Below, one piece after another: positions 22,251 to 34,022 of a stretch of 64,000 nt of DNA (positions are counted from its first letter, which is position 1; each line of letters begins with the position of its first letter). Source of the stretch: Sipunculus nudus. Taxonomy: Eukaryota > Annelida > Sipuncula > Golfingiida > Sipunculidae. The stretch is from NCBI GenBank assembly GCA_026874595.1, contig CM049317.1, forward strand, positions 58,384,618 to 58,448,617, in the 5' to 3' direction. The translations under genes and the position numbers were made by a program. The notes beneath the pieces were generated by a model. It was not told the origin of the DNA. It saw nothing but the letters and a program-made list of their open reading frames with translations, and searched no databases.

Positions 22251-23440
22251 TATAACGTTCCATATGCAGCTCTGTTCAAAACAGCACGACAGTGATGTCC
22301 CCGAAACAGCAGTCGTACCGAATGACCTTTCGCCAGTCCTGTCGAATCTGAGACGGCGTTTTATTGACCGGTAAAGACAGAGCCAATGAAACAAGGCTGT
22401 GTATATCTCTTTTCCTAGCTGTGCAGATATAATCAGGGCAAGTTATATATCAGACTTTTTGTTAATATACGAGAAAAGGCAATCTGTAATGATGAAAGTC
22501 TGCAACGTTCGTCCGCCTTCAGTGTATCCCAGAATAAGTTTAACCAGGACCGCTCTGTGGACATATCGCCACGGTAAACACATGAAAGGCCGCCTTCTGA
22601 ATTATTTACCCACAGCGTTTCATGCCGTCATTAAAGTCGCTTTGATACGGACATGATAAGGCCCTAGACACGCCGACAATGTGTATAAGCCACCATATAG
22701 GTGTTCACTGACTAACATGTTTTAAAATATCAGCAGACCACACATACCTGGCTTTCAAGTGGACTTCCAAGCCGGACACAACCAAGAGCTGCGACTGTAC
22801 AGACTTAGGTATTATATATAAATATATAATACATTAACAGCAAGCCGAACCTCCTGCGCCCATGCATGCAGTGCTGTTTTCTCTGCGTATCCTGGATAAT
22901 TTACAGCATTCCTCTCCGCCCGGTGTATACCCGTTCCTGAAACGTGCTGCGGACAGCAGCCTTCGTCCATGTTGTTTGACTGCCGACTAGAGGGCTGTGT
23001 GATGAGTCTAATTGTTCATTTAGACCTCACTAGTGCCGTTTGAGTCTCACCATCCCTTTACTAATTCAGCCCCGCGCATACCGGCGGCTACACGCTTGGT
23101 GGGTCACGTGGGGTGCACACTCATCAATCTCTGTCATACAGAGCTTTCCCGCGTTATTGTTGCCAAACGACAGCAACCGGCAAGGTCACGTCAAGGTCAA
23201 TATGGTACCGACTTGATGGCGAAGCCCACTTGAGTTTTCAAGCACGCGTAACACACTGTACGGGTCTCTATAGCTCATACCGGCTTTGGCTGGCCGCAGA
23301 ACGTTTCATTGATTTCAAGGACAGTTAGTTGTCAGCGCTGAAGATGGGCCTGAGCACTGGCAATGGCGTCATCGAAGCCTGTAACGACAGCTGCTTAATG
23401 CAGCCTTCATAACTGGCAAAACTGTCTTTTTGTTTTAAGT
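22250..23440. promoter_or_regulatory. Largest GC-richer island; candidate regulatory region
   Basis: About 1.2 kb is conspicuously CpG- and GC-richer than the surrounding AT desert and free of microsatellites. Motifs include GGTAAACACATG (FOX-like, about 22,573), CTTTGATAC (TCF-like) and GATAAGG (GATA-like) near 22,640, and GTCACGTG at 23,103-23,110. Further on are TTTCCCGCG (E2F-like, about 23,146), ATTGTTG (SOX-like) and CAAGGTCACGTCAAGGTCA (two NR5A/ERR half-sites, about 23,178-23,196). Open frames in it are short and match nothing I know. It could instead be an unrecognised exon or an old, decayed element. Confidence 0.4.
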
Positions 23441-24987
23441 GTTATTACACCTGATTTTATGAAGCATCTTTCTGCCTGTATACCATAACCGTACGATAAT
23501 CCCTCTCACTGAAAACTACTAGAAAATAAGATTTTATATGCAATAGCGATTTTGTGCCGAGGAAATTCCTTGCTACTAAAGACGCTGTATGAGTGAAAGG
23601 GAGTAGATAAGGTCTGAATGGAAAAAGAATTGATCTTTACATGTAACTTGCGGTGGGAGATGAAAAGGAAGTGGATATTTTCTCCAACTTTACTCCAATA
23701 AAAATAACTAATAACGGCCTTAATCCTGATTTAACAAACCTATTGCCAAGTTGAATATCGAGAAATGGAATAAATAAGGACGGTGAACATAATATGGTCT
23801 ATTTTTAGGTTTTGATAAAGGCCAAATTGAAAGCTAAATAATTTGGATGACAGAGATCTGATAAATCGCAAATTTATACAATTCAAATTAAGGCCTCAAT
23901 AGTGGTATTAGATAAAAGCTTATAAAATCTATGTGTATATATATAGCGTACACATGCACAAAGGTGCATTAAACTATGCAACATAATAATGTTCATAGAA
24001 TAATGTGATTCATATTATTCTTTCAACGAAATTCGTTTTCGAAATAACTAAAATCTTTGTAATTTGGGCATCTTGAAAAGGACTCCATCATTATTTATGA
24101 ATAATGTAGCCGGCCATTTTTATAATATAAATAATCATAATACAGGTACTGATATTGAATAAAAATAATTTTCAAAGAAAACGTGTCGTATAGGCGTTCA
24201 TAATGCAAAACAGAATTAACATTTCTGTGATCTAAGGTTATAGAGTTTTCGTTATCTAATGCTCTGAATGATATGCTTAATAATTTCATACGAGCTAAAT
24301 AACTGAAGTACTAATATTAGAGTTTTTCATGTTTATTCATTAATTTAAAGTGCCGATGTAAAATTTAAAATACCTCTATGATTTTAAGAAAAATTACCAG
24401 AGTAAAATATAGAATTTTTTTTTATGATTTTAAGAAAAAAAATTATTGTATATTTTACGCTGGTTTTCAAAAATGGGATATGCTATAAAAGTTTCCATTC
24501 TGTCCCTGTTGGTTTTTACTCTGACATATCTTTGATATACCATACACCACATGCACGCATTCATCAATTAATGCAGAAGGCAAACATTATGTTAGATATC
24601 AAACATTTGTCAAATGTCCATGCCGTATTTTCGTATTTATCCTATTGACTTTATGAATAAACAGTATATCTACCAGTCTATCAATGTTTTTAATTGTATA
24701 TATTCATAGGAATCTTATTTGGAAACTATTGAAAACAAAGCTAATTAAATTCATCTTTTTTTATTATATTTTTTTCTAATAATTACTTGTATTTGATCTT
24801 GAAATATATATTATAACATATGTTCAAATAAATTCTCCCCCGAAATATTTATATCTTGATAATATTAATTTATCTGATTCTGCTATTGATAAAGTATTTT
24901 GCTTTTAAACGCCGTATATATAAACCTATAAGCTAATATACATGCAGCTGCATGCATTCAAAATATTCAACTTACTTACCATTATAT

Positions 24988-24993
<6 letters not shown>
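23441..24993. other. AT-rich non-coding stretch
   Basis: No gene is seen. The frame at 24,095-24,289 on the minus strand is AT-driven. Confidence 0.5.

Positions 24994-25036
<43 letters not shown>
24994..25036. repeat. (TA)n microsatellite
   Basis: A TGTGTG start passes into pure TA. Confidence 0.95.
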
Positions 25037-25039
<3 letters not shown>

Positions 25040-25449
25040 TTTTACACCTCTAAGTAATCATGTATGAGTGTACCTACATATAATATATTTATAATATATA
25101 CAACACGGAATATCGAAATATGTATACTGTTGTTGCTAGGTTAAAAAAATGGCCACGTCTGCTTCCACAATTCATTTTAATAGCTAATTGCTTGTCCATT
25201 CAAATCCACTAATGTTTTATTTTAAAGTGAATTTTATTGATTAGGATTCTAATAGTGCATATAGTAGCTGTACACCTATTAATGTATGATTAAGTTTATT
25301 GAGAAATTAGAACTTTAATTCACATAAAATTATCATACTTTTATCCATTTACAGAAATTGTGGACGTAGAGCGGTCTTTATATAGTATATATTTATTTCC
25401 AAAGTATGTCATTCATGGGTATGCTTTCAGATAAAGTGCATATATTTAT

Positions 25450-25490
<41 letters not shown>
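25450..25490. repeat. (TA)n microsatellite
   Basis: A TA run of about 40 bp. Confidence 0.95.
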
Positions 25491-25491
<1 letters not shown>

Positions 25492-27580
25492 TTTATTAAT
25501 TATATTTATAATGTATGAAAATAGCAACATTTTATGTAAAGTGAATTACTCTTATACACGGGGGTAAATTGTCCATTTAAGCTGACGAATATTTTAAAAT
25601 GTTCACCTTTTTAGTTGCACATTAAATTTCGAAAACACATTCGATCATTTTATATGTAATTAAGCATTTATTACGGTATTCTTTCATTTGACAGAAGTAC
25701 TGTTAATATATTATTAATATTGTTACTTTTGTATAGGGTTCCGATTGATATATTAGACTTAGTTAACATGTCTGAAACACACGCAATTAAAAAAATAATA
25801 ATATTTACATTTTGCAATGGTTTTGTGAGGTCTGTGGGTCATTTGCATGAGAATTGTCAGTGTATTCGACTCACTTTATATAATGATGAGCGCCTTAAGA
25901 ATTAGGAGAATAATTTGTAAATATAATAATAAATGAGAGTGACTTAATCTTCCATGTTTAATTCAAGAAAATTATCCACAGGGCAGGGTATATTAAAAGA
26001 AATTTAAGCTGTTTCCAGTATTGGCATCTATATTCACGGTTGCCATGCATGCTCATGAAGGACCATTACCATGCATGTTCTGGAAGGACACACATATATT
26101 ATTTTCATTTTCAATTGTTTAATCATGTTTACATATATGCATGAAACAGACGAGGAAAGAGTAACTTATGAGCTATGCTCGTGCATGCTCAATCCCAAAC
26201 AACGTGTACCAAGATGAATGTCATATCAGTCAGATGTCAATAAAAATTTTCACAACAAAATATATAACTTAATATTTGCAAACTCATTGCAGAGCCAATT
26301 GTATATATGCATGGGGTATAGCCTTGCTGTTTATGATCGATAAAATCATGGAGATACAATTTTATCGCCATGCTTCAATTATTTATACTGCATGCATGGA
26401 CATGCATGAAAGGGGTCATTCAGCAAATGAATGAAACAAACCTTTAAATTGTAGAACTGCAGAAATCTAGAACTTCAAATGTTAATTCAATGCCATTAAA
26501 AACTGTACAAATAGGGATAAACTGCACGTAAAAATATACACTGCGATGCGTTTGGAGCTTATACCGCCAATATATACATATCGTGCTTGCCTACCGATAC
26601 CTATATAGCTCTAAATACTTAATTGGCAAGAAAAATGAAGTCATGTAACACGGAAATTTAAATTATTATTAACTTTGGAAAGTCTAATGGAAAAACGTGT
26701 CGGGAAAGAATATTAAAAGTAACTGGGGACTTGTCATACATGCTGCAGTATTTCCGAGTTACATAATACAAAATATTAAAATAATCTAAATATCAGATGC
26801 AGCTTCTGATATAATCGATGGACAAATGTGATATTGTTCTATATATATTTTTTTTTCAAATTGTGCCGTCAAACAGACTAAGGAGACATACATGACTGGA
26901 TTAAAAATATTATTTAGCTTCTGCGTGGCCTATGTTATATACCGCCATGTTCTATTCAAGGAAATTATATTGAGGTAAACCTCTTGTTTTATTTGAGTCC
27001 AAAAGAATGTATTGTAGATAAGCGACATGTTACATTATGTACATTTTATATAATATAATGAAATAAAATTTAACATAACATAATAAAAAGAAAATACAAT
27101 ATAATATAATATATTGTATTATATTATATTATGATAGGCTATGTTATGTAAATAAATGTAATACAACATTATATATTACGTTGAAATTGACGATATATTT
27201 ATATGTGATATGGTATAATATCATGTGACGGAATATATCATAATGAAATATAATATTATTGAAATATAACAGAAAAAAAGCAAAAATATATCGAAATAGA
27301 TTGTGTGTGGTATGATTTGTCATGAAATCCAAAGATCCTTTAATGTTAATCATTTGCCATAAATCAAGTAGATTAGCAGCTGTGCAGTTAAAATTCACGA
27401 AAATATGTGGCATATTTCTCTGTGAAGTAGACAGTTGAAAGGTTAAACGTACGGCACAGTCTTTTATTACTAACCCTGAAGCGTGCACAGATGACAGACT
27501 GATATGACTAATTACAAAGTCGCCATCCGTCACGTGACTTGTCGCCCTGGCTGCACTGGACACCCCGTGTAAAGATTTAA
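25491..27580. other. AT-rich non-coding stretch with CATGCATG words and an E-box
   Basis: No gene is recognised. Between 26,040 and 26,410 the words ATGCATG or GCATGC recur at least six times. From about 27,045 to 27,260 the sequence is nearly pure AT with degenerate ATAAT/ATATA units. A less AT-rich patch contains the perfect palindrome GTCACGTGAC at 27,529-27,538. Confidence 0.45.
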
Positions 27581-27584
27581 AACC

Positions 27585-27672
27585 TCCCCGATTACAGTCT
27601 ACCCCCGGTAATCTGAAATGGATTTCAAATTACCACCGGGGGTAGCCTGGTATTGATTTCAGGTTACCCTAG
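27585..27672. repeat. Foldback repeat, best hairpin copy of the palindromic family
   Basis: CTACCCCCGGTAATCTGAAA on the left pairs with TTTCAAATTACCACCGGGGG on the right across a two-base centre, giving arms of about 21 bp with one bulge. A further TTGATTTCAGGTTACCC follows. The copies at 16.7 and 36.1 kb share the core. Confidence 0.65.
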
Positions 27673-27860
27673 TACCTCGTTGATTATATTATAATAATAA
27701 ATTCTTGTACTTTTTTTCTTGACTTTTTTATAGAAAAAAAACCACATTCAAGCCTTTTAAAACAGATTTTAAACAAGGATCAATATATGAAACATATAAA
27801 GTCAAATGTAAATTATATGATTAGTTATATTGATACTGATTATTGAACATAAAACATATA

Positions 27861-28670
27861 CAGTTATCTCCCGCATGACGACCACGCCGTTAACACGATC
27901 ACCCCGCTAACACGGCCAGTTTATAGGTCCAAGAATTGTCTAATATAAATTATCATATAAGAAAAGGTGGTAAAAAGACTACCCCGCTATCACGACCAAG
28001 AACCACCTTTTTTGGTCAAGTTGTTTAAATGAACCCCCGAATCACGACCACTGGCCCGTGGCGGCCGCGGCCCATTGAGCAGGTGACACGCTTATGGCCC
28101 ATCTTGGACTTAGATAAAAGCCCGCGATTATCGAGGCATGTGGGAAAGCCCACTTGCATCTGCCCAGCCATAGTAAGGCTTGTTTATAATGCCGCCCAAC
28201 CTGTTAGCCAAACTATATGTATCAATAGATATTGGACTCCATGGTCCGTTACATTGTTTGTAAGCATTTAACATGCTTATCAAAAAGGAGTTTGGAAAAA
28301 CCTGACACCACACGCATACATTCAGGTGAGTAAAGTAAAACTGTGAAAAAATCACATTTCAATGATCAAGCAGGAACCATTAACCCTTAGAATTTTATGT
28401 GTTAATTCTATTCTTACTTCGTGTTCGACATTAGACCATCTATATGAATAAAACTTTTGAATCATATTCATGTTTGTTCTTTATTTTTCTCTATATTCTA
28501 AATTTTAAATCAAACAGGGACAACAACTTAATATTCACATAAAATACCCATATTATCGCCTGCGTTTATATTGGCAGACTAATGTACAAGTATCCCGCTA
28601 ACACGACCACCCCGCTAATACGACCACTTTGCCTGGTCCCGCAGGTGGTCGCGTTAGTGGGGTTTTACTG
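27861..28670. mobile_element. Pogo/Tigger-like non-autonomous DNA transposon (~810 bp)
   Basis: Bounded by TA|CAGTTATCTCCCGC on the left and GGGGTTTTACTG|TA on the right, giving CAGT termini and a TA target duplication as in the pogo branch of Tc1/mariner. Both ends carry several copies of a CCCGCTAACACGACCAC-type motif (27,885-27,915; 27,980-28,000; 28,594-28,632), as expected for repeated transposase-binding sites. Near 27,965-28,015 an internal stem pairs AAAAGGTGGT with ACCACCTTTT. No transposase-like frame is present, so it would need a partner enzyme. The short element at 16,992-17,168 shares the GGTCCCG(C/T)AGGTGGTC block. Confidence 0.7.
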
Positions 28671-28756
28671 TACAAGATATACTAAGATTAAGAAACTCAG
28701 GAGAAACAAGTAAAAAAAATATATGTAAATAAACATGTAAAGAAGCGGTTTTTGTT

Positions 28757-28870
28757 GGGGGGGGGGGGGGTTGGAGAGCTTCGAATCGACTTCGGATTAT
28801 AACTGCCCCCCCCCCCAACACCCCCCCCCCCCCATTATCTGAACCGGGGGTAATGTGAAATTGCTACACC
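28757..28870. repeat. G/C tracts in inverted arrangement with palindrome-family ends
   Basis: A G run at 28,757-28,770 is followed within 50 bp by C runs at about 28,804-28,816 and 28,821-28,833. TTCGGATTATAACTG and ATTATCTGAACCGGGGGTAAT recall the palindromic family at 27.6 kb. The inverted G and C runs can pair as a long stem. Confidence 0.5.
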
Positions 28871-29797
28871 GCGGTTAGACAGTTTGACCTCATCGGTTCG
28901 TTGTTGTACAGATGTTAATTTTCTGTGACATTAAATTATTGTTTCCTTATAATTTAAGTTGAATATATATATATATATATGATTATAATGTTTATTGAGT
29001 GACTAATGATTGAAAAACCGGAAAAGACTCCCCGCATGTGCATACATGAGTATAAGTAACACACTTGCACATACATTTGAAATAACACTTGCTATATACT
29101 GATATATACATTTCTATATTGTTGTCATTGAGGCAGCTTCATGTATATACATAAATATACATGTTTATAGGAAAAGGGGAAAGAAGATATTCTAATATAT
29201 AGGGAAAAGATAATGAATTAATTAAGTGCATGGTCGATGTATTGCATTGTTATAGAAGCGGTAAAAATAAGGACCCATAAAGACCTTTACCAGACCAGGT
29301 GTACCAAGTATAAGGTGGAATCTATATCACAGAGGCTACTTTTCGAGCTGAAATAAAATGGCCCAATGTCCATTTGGAAAATGATATATATAAATATAAC
29401 TTGGTGATATACAGTTATATGTCTTTGGGACTGATTGTGTAACGCCCCCTTTGACATGTATACGATATATATTTATATTTTGTCATATATCGCATATACA
29501 TATATATATGTATATATCAACACGTGACTGATCTTCAAATTCTAATCACTATCTTCCGCTCATATATAATTAAGTGTGTTTCGATTTCACCGAAACAAAG
29601 GGCACAACAATGCTTCAACATGTAAGGAAATGTCATGTCAATACATTAAACATTTGCAAACTATATTGAACATTATTTATATATTCGGCAGGCAGCCACA
29701 AGTCCTTTCATTTATTTTGCAGAACTTAAGTAATTAGTGTATATTCTACATATGCAATATGTCCCGGTGCACAGTTCCACTTAATTTTATGTATGTA

Positions 29798-29800
<3 letters not shown>
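28871..29800. other. AT-rich non-coding stretch
   Basis: No gene is seen. A short TA run lies at 28,962-28,981 and TACATATATATATGTATAT near 29,496 is a small palindrome. Confidence 0.5.

Positions 29801-29852
<52 letters not shown>
29801..29852. repeat. (TA)n microsatellite
   Basis: A pure TA run of about 50 bp. Confidence 0.95.
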
Positions 29853-29854
<2 letters not shown>

Positions 29855-29995
29855 CGTGTGGCACCTGTCGAATAAATACTTGGAGTACAGAGACGCCGGT
29901 AACACCTACCAGAACGGGTCATGATCCCTTTATATGACCTAATGACAGTAACGGCCCGTTACATATTTATAACCTGCCTAGGCGCCCCTTGCATA

Positions 29996-30002
29996 CATAC
30001 AT

Positions 30003-30053
<51 letters not shown>
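29996..30053. repeat. (TACA)n(TA)n microsatellite
   Basis: TACATACATACA passes into a pure TA run. Confidence 0.95.
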
Positions 30054-30057
<4 letters not shown>

Positions 30058-30059
30058 TA

Positions 30060-30520
30060 GTCTACACACGGTTGATGCATTGGCCGCCATCACCCAAAGT
30101 GACTTTAATGATGAGTTATCTTGCTCGAAAAGTCCACCAGAGCCTCTTAAATCATCTACACAACACAGAATAAAGACAGCTCTTACCTTGCTTGTCCACA
30201 CTGGAATTTATATCATGGAAAGTCTTCCCGGGCGCTTGATAAGAATTATATTCATGGGTCGCAGGGCGAGCAGTACATAAGTTACACGGCACAAATGAAG
30301 AAGACTCGAACATGCGATAGCTATGTTCCCTGGACCGTAACCATACTGAAACGCTTCAGGGAATATAATGTAGGCCGCTAGAGACATATTATTGTCGTAT
30401 CTTTTATGCCGCATCTTCTGCGGCGATGATCAAAGAGTTTTGCCGACTTTGTGATGTGCTCCCTTTATCTTTGCGGTTTCTGCTGGTCCCGGTAGGCTCG
30501 AACCGCATCAGTAGATTTAT
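30060..30520. promoter_or_regulatory. GC-richer islet with TCF-like motif
   Basis: The islet lies directly after a TA array and is visibly less AT-rich. ATGCCGCATCTTCTGCGGCG near 30,407-30,426 forms a small CCGCA/TGCGG stem, and GATCAAAG at 30,428-30,435 is a good TCF/LEF-type site. GGCTCGAACC near 30,492 is a weak B-box-like word on the minus strand. No coding exon is recognised. Confidence 0.3.
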
Positions 30521-31015
30521 ATGATATGCTTACGATAGGAGATTTTTTTAAAATTACTGTAGCATTGTCTAGTCGACAAAAACGTTAATAAATAAAATTT
30601 AAAATTAAGAAAGAAAATAATAAAATCAAACAGCAGATGAATTGATAAATTTATCATTATTTTTTTTACAAATGAGCACATGCTCCTTTTCATAAGTAAC
30701 ATATTTTTTTTAATTGTCTCATATTCAGAATATAGAGGAACCACACCAGATCTCTTTCCATGTCCATCTCACGTCTATAAATGTGATAACGACCCCTATG
30801 ACCAATTTAACCGCTGTCCTTTCTTTGTTGAGATTATATGGCAGATATATGTCTTATACATCATTCAAAAGCCGTCAATGGACCGTTCATAAGAGCCGTT
30901 TGTACCGGTACATCTGTGGCTAGAACGAGCGACTGCGGCTGTAGATATCTCCTTCAACCTTTGTCAGGTTAATACCAAGGGTAATAAAAGAGTAATAGCT
31001 CGCGAATGTATCTTA
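30521..31015. other. AT-rich non-coding stretch
   Basis: No gene is recognised; the short frames at 30,680-30,923 overlap one another in two phases and show no domain. Confidence 0.45.
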
Positions 31016-31024
31016 ATGATAAAT

Positions 31025-31200
31025 TTTACATCTTTCTGGCGGGGCAGCCGTATGGCCATGAAGCGACCCTGTCTGTCATGGACTGGGATTTGGTCAGCAC
31101 GCCGAATGGTCACACCTCGCGACGGCAAAGAATAAAAATCCCCCCTGAAAGGCCAAACTTGTTCCACCGGAAGTCGAACCCTTGCGCATGCGCAGAGAAA
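31025..31200. promoter_or_regulatory. Candidate CpG-type promoter: ETS site plus perfect NRF1 palindrome
   Basis: ACCGGAAGT at 31,166-31,174 is a strong ETS/GABPA site. Nine bases on, TGCGCATGCGCA at 31,183-31,194 is the full 12-bp NRF1 palindrome. The two together are typical of TATA-less housekeeping promoters in animals. The preceding 140 bp is GC-richer (TCGCGACGGC, AGCACGCCG). The minus-strand frame open from 31,467 to 30,964 starts at TTG and shows no domain. Transcription direction cannot be told. Confidence 0.45.
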
Positions 31201-31219
31201 GGTAGCAAATTTTGAAGTA

Positions 31220-31764
31220 GCACTCCTGCATGTGGATTTCTGTAATCGGTGTTTCTTCACAAAACGTTTTGAACTATAAATAAGATTAAAGAATATAGAC
31301 AGTCGGTATATTTGTTTCATGTTTGTTAGATCATTCAGAACTTCAAACGTACACAAAGGATAAGCGTGTAGACAATAAATCATGGGAATTTCTTTGATAT
31401 CTTCTGAACATAAGACAAATGACATCCGAAACATGCAAGAGTAAACTTTAAGGAACTCAAGTGACAAATTTACTGGAACTTTTTCAAGTCTGACGAAAAA
31501 TTTAACACTAAGACAATATCAAACCAGCAAGTCATGACAAAACAGCGAGATTCCAAATGATACATCGTTAAAAATATACGTGTAATAATGATAGCAACAT
31601 TTCAAAATATTTAGTATACAAGCATGACATATCATAAATGTTATAGTTTATGAGTTCATAATTATTAATGTGTTGATCTCCGTCTTTAGCCTTGTTAAAG
31701 ATTACTTTGTATAATTGATATTCAATTTTAGCTCCCCAAAGGACACATGAAAATATATTTTAAT

Positions 31765-31801
<37 letters not shown>

Positions 31802-32680
31802 CTTTATATGTGTAGGTGTAGTTATGTGTATAGGTGTGTGTATGTGAAGCCTCGCTCTCAACCCGCTGCGGTCATCGAACACCGTAGAGTACCGTATACG
31901 GTTTTTGTAACCGCAGGAATACTAAGAGATAGAGAAAAAGTGAGAGAGAGAGGTTTTCTCATAAAGCATAAATGAATTGGGTCATAAGGCAAAAGAACAC
32001 CAATTATTTGATATCATATCATATTTATTTACGGGTATGTTAAGTAACCTGTTCGGATAGAACACCAACTGATATATTCATGACCGTATCCTCTATATAC
32101 AATATTTATAGAGATCGGAAACACATGACATATTTTTTTTCTCTTACACTTCATTGCAATAAATATATTTATATCGGTTGTAGTAATGTATTTCGTGATA
32201 CTAAAATACATGTAAAAGCATATATCATCAATCAAAACCTAAACCAAAATAATTGATATTACATGTAATATGATATTGGGAATTTTGTATTTATCGAAGA
32301 GGGTCATGATCTCTTGACATATTGTGTGATAAACATAGTCCGTCAGCCCAGGAGGAATCGGATGAAATTCTAGTATATGTTCATGTGCAATCTGAAAGGA
32401 TCATATCTATATATAAGGAAAGATAGGAAGAATTCGAATGATTGCATAAATTTAACTAATAGTAGTTTGGTATACAACGAAATATAAACACTGTATAACG
32501 TTATATGAAAAAGAAAATATAAGAAAGGGCGGTGTGCCGATGGGGCAGGAGGGGTTCGGGGGCGCTTAATAACATAAAACAGTTCCGAAACTATCAATAA
32601 GCTTTTATACCCTTACATACCCAAATTGCATAAGTGTTCTACCCTCACCGTTGCTGCACCCTTAATCTACAATTCTCTTC
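31220..32680. other. AT-rich non-coding stretch
   Basis: No gene is seen. A (CA)n(TA)n run lies at 31,768-31,801, followed by TGTGTAGGTGTAG-type degenerate repeats to about 31,840. The hairpin-like CACCGTAGAGTACCGTATACGG lies near 31,880. Confidence 0.45.
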
Positions 32681-32683
32681 AAC

Positions 32684-32920
32684 ACCCCCCCCCCCCCCCT
32701 TCCGTCTGACTGATGTGATTTTGTCCAAGGTAAAGCAACGAAAAGATTATGGAAATGTTTCCTTGAAATTATTTGGTTATTGATTCAGAAGAATCAGTTA
32801 TATTGGAAGGATGGGCCTTTTTCCGGTGTGGGGGGGGGGGAAGGGAGAAGACCTGTCCCGTTTGTCACATGCACTAATTTTTTTTTTTTGGGGGGGGGGG
32901 GGGAGGGGGGGAGGTGATTA
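32684..32920. repeat. Three G/C homopolymer tracts
   Basis: A C run at about 32,684-32,699, a G run at 32,829-32,840, and a G-rich stretch at 32,890-32,912 (G runs broken by single A). The last has strong G-quadruplex potential on the + strand. Confidence 0.85.
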
Positions 32921-33120
32921 AGCATATGCTTTTTAAATTTAGAAACAATTCTTTAAATCAGTTTCTTGTTGCGAGATATTTTCCTCAATAAGTTAAGTAT
33001 CTTAAAATGATAAGAAAACAAAATTGATATTACATTTGTTAATTGACCTATTGAAATTTCATAAGTGTTTGTCCGTTTGTGAATGTTAAAATCGATAAGA
33101 ATATTTTGATTATTACAGGC

Positions 33121-33400
33121 TGTAAAGTGAGAAAAAGAAGTCATTCTATATGACGAAAATATATGATGCAGAACATGTGGAGAAAGTGAAGAAATTTATG
33201 CCCAAGGGAGAGGAATTTATCCTGTTCGTTTTAAGTCTTCGGGGAAATTTGGAGATTTTGACCGGGTGTTCCTTTAATGGAGAGGAAGGGGGCTTCTGTC
33301 GGTACTACCATGTATTGCTCCTTCATTTTTTTCTCAATAAACACGGACCATGAATGGAAAAAGAAAAATATAAAATGCTGAACGTCTCTTGTGGATCTGA
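33121..33400 (+). other. Unassigned 67-codon open frame with polyadenylation-like signal
   Basis: An ATG frame at 33,150-33,353 follows TATTACAGGC, which would serve as a splice acceptor. It contains a charged N-terminus (DAEHVEKVKKFMPKGEE) and ends before CTCAATAAACAC overlaps its 3' end as an AATAAA-type signal. I recognise no family. It could be a terminal exon of an unknown gene, but a frame this short is also expected by chance. Confidence 0.2.
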
Positions 33401-33562
33401 ATAAGTCTATGTTTAATGTGTTAACAACATGAAGTCATGACAGTCTTCTTAATCATACGCCTTAGACAGACTTATGCGTGACATGCAAAACAGCTCTTTA
33501 GATGAATAAACATAAAACGCCCTTTTATATGCTACTCTGATATTGAAAGTGGTCTGATTCTT

Positions 33563-33582
33563 CCACCAGATGTCGCTGTGTG
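33563..33582 (+). promoter_or_regulatory. CTCF-like site
   Basis: CCACCAGATGTCGCTGTGTG follows the animal CTCF core CCASYAGRKGGCR with one mismatch (T for G in GGC). CCTTTGATCG (TCF-like) and TGACAGGTGACA (MEIS-like) follow within 55 bp, so it may be part of a small regulatory islet or an insulator. Confidence 0.35.
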
Positions 33583-33799
33583 CACACACCCTTTGATCGC
33601 CTCCCCACCAGAATGCTGACAGGTGACATGTTAATATTAATCAAATAGAAGACAAAGACGACCAAAGAATAGTTTAATACGCTACTTTTCTTTAAACTAC
33701 CGATGATTAAAAGACTTTGCTTTATAACATGCAGAGTATCAGATGGTGTACACCTGTTTCATGCATAATAGATTACCTTTCTGGCCTTTAAAATTCTTT

Positions 33800-34022
33800 T
33801 TTTTTCAAATTTGGGGGGACTGGAACCCCTTAAAGATAAAGAAATGAAATCAAGGTTAAAGCTCAGATATTTGTTCCAATATCTTTACAACACACGATGA
33901 CTTATGTATTGTATAACATGTATACCATGAAATCCAGAAAGCATAAACACTAACATGCCATTCTTAACGCCATGCGACAAACAATGGCATAAACAAGCCA
34001 TGGACCTATCACATTAAAAAAG
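33800..34022 (+). mobile_element. SINE family B, diverged copy lacking the tRNA head
   Basis: The 3' part (TGAAATCCAGAAAGC, then AACATGCCATTCTTA, ACAAACAATGGCATAAACAAGCC, ATGGACCTATCACATTAAAAAA) aligns with the SINE at 40,026-40,319 over its last 130 bp. The left end, with CTGGAACCCC where that SINE has CTGGTTCGAACCCC, appears to have lost the B box. The A-rich tail at about 34,013-34,021 is retained. Confidence 0.6.

Noticed and set aside
30964-31467. 167-codon minus-strand open frame
   Set aside because: It starts at TTG, lacks a recognisable domain, and its GC-rich part coincides with the ETS/NRF1 promoter-like motifs.
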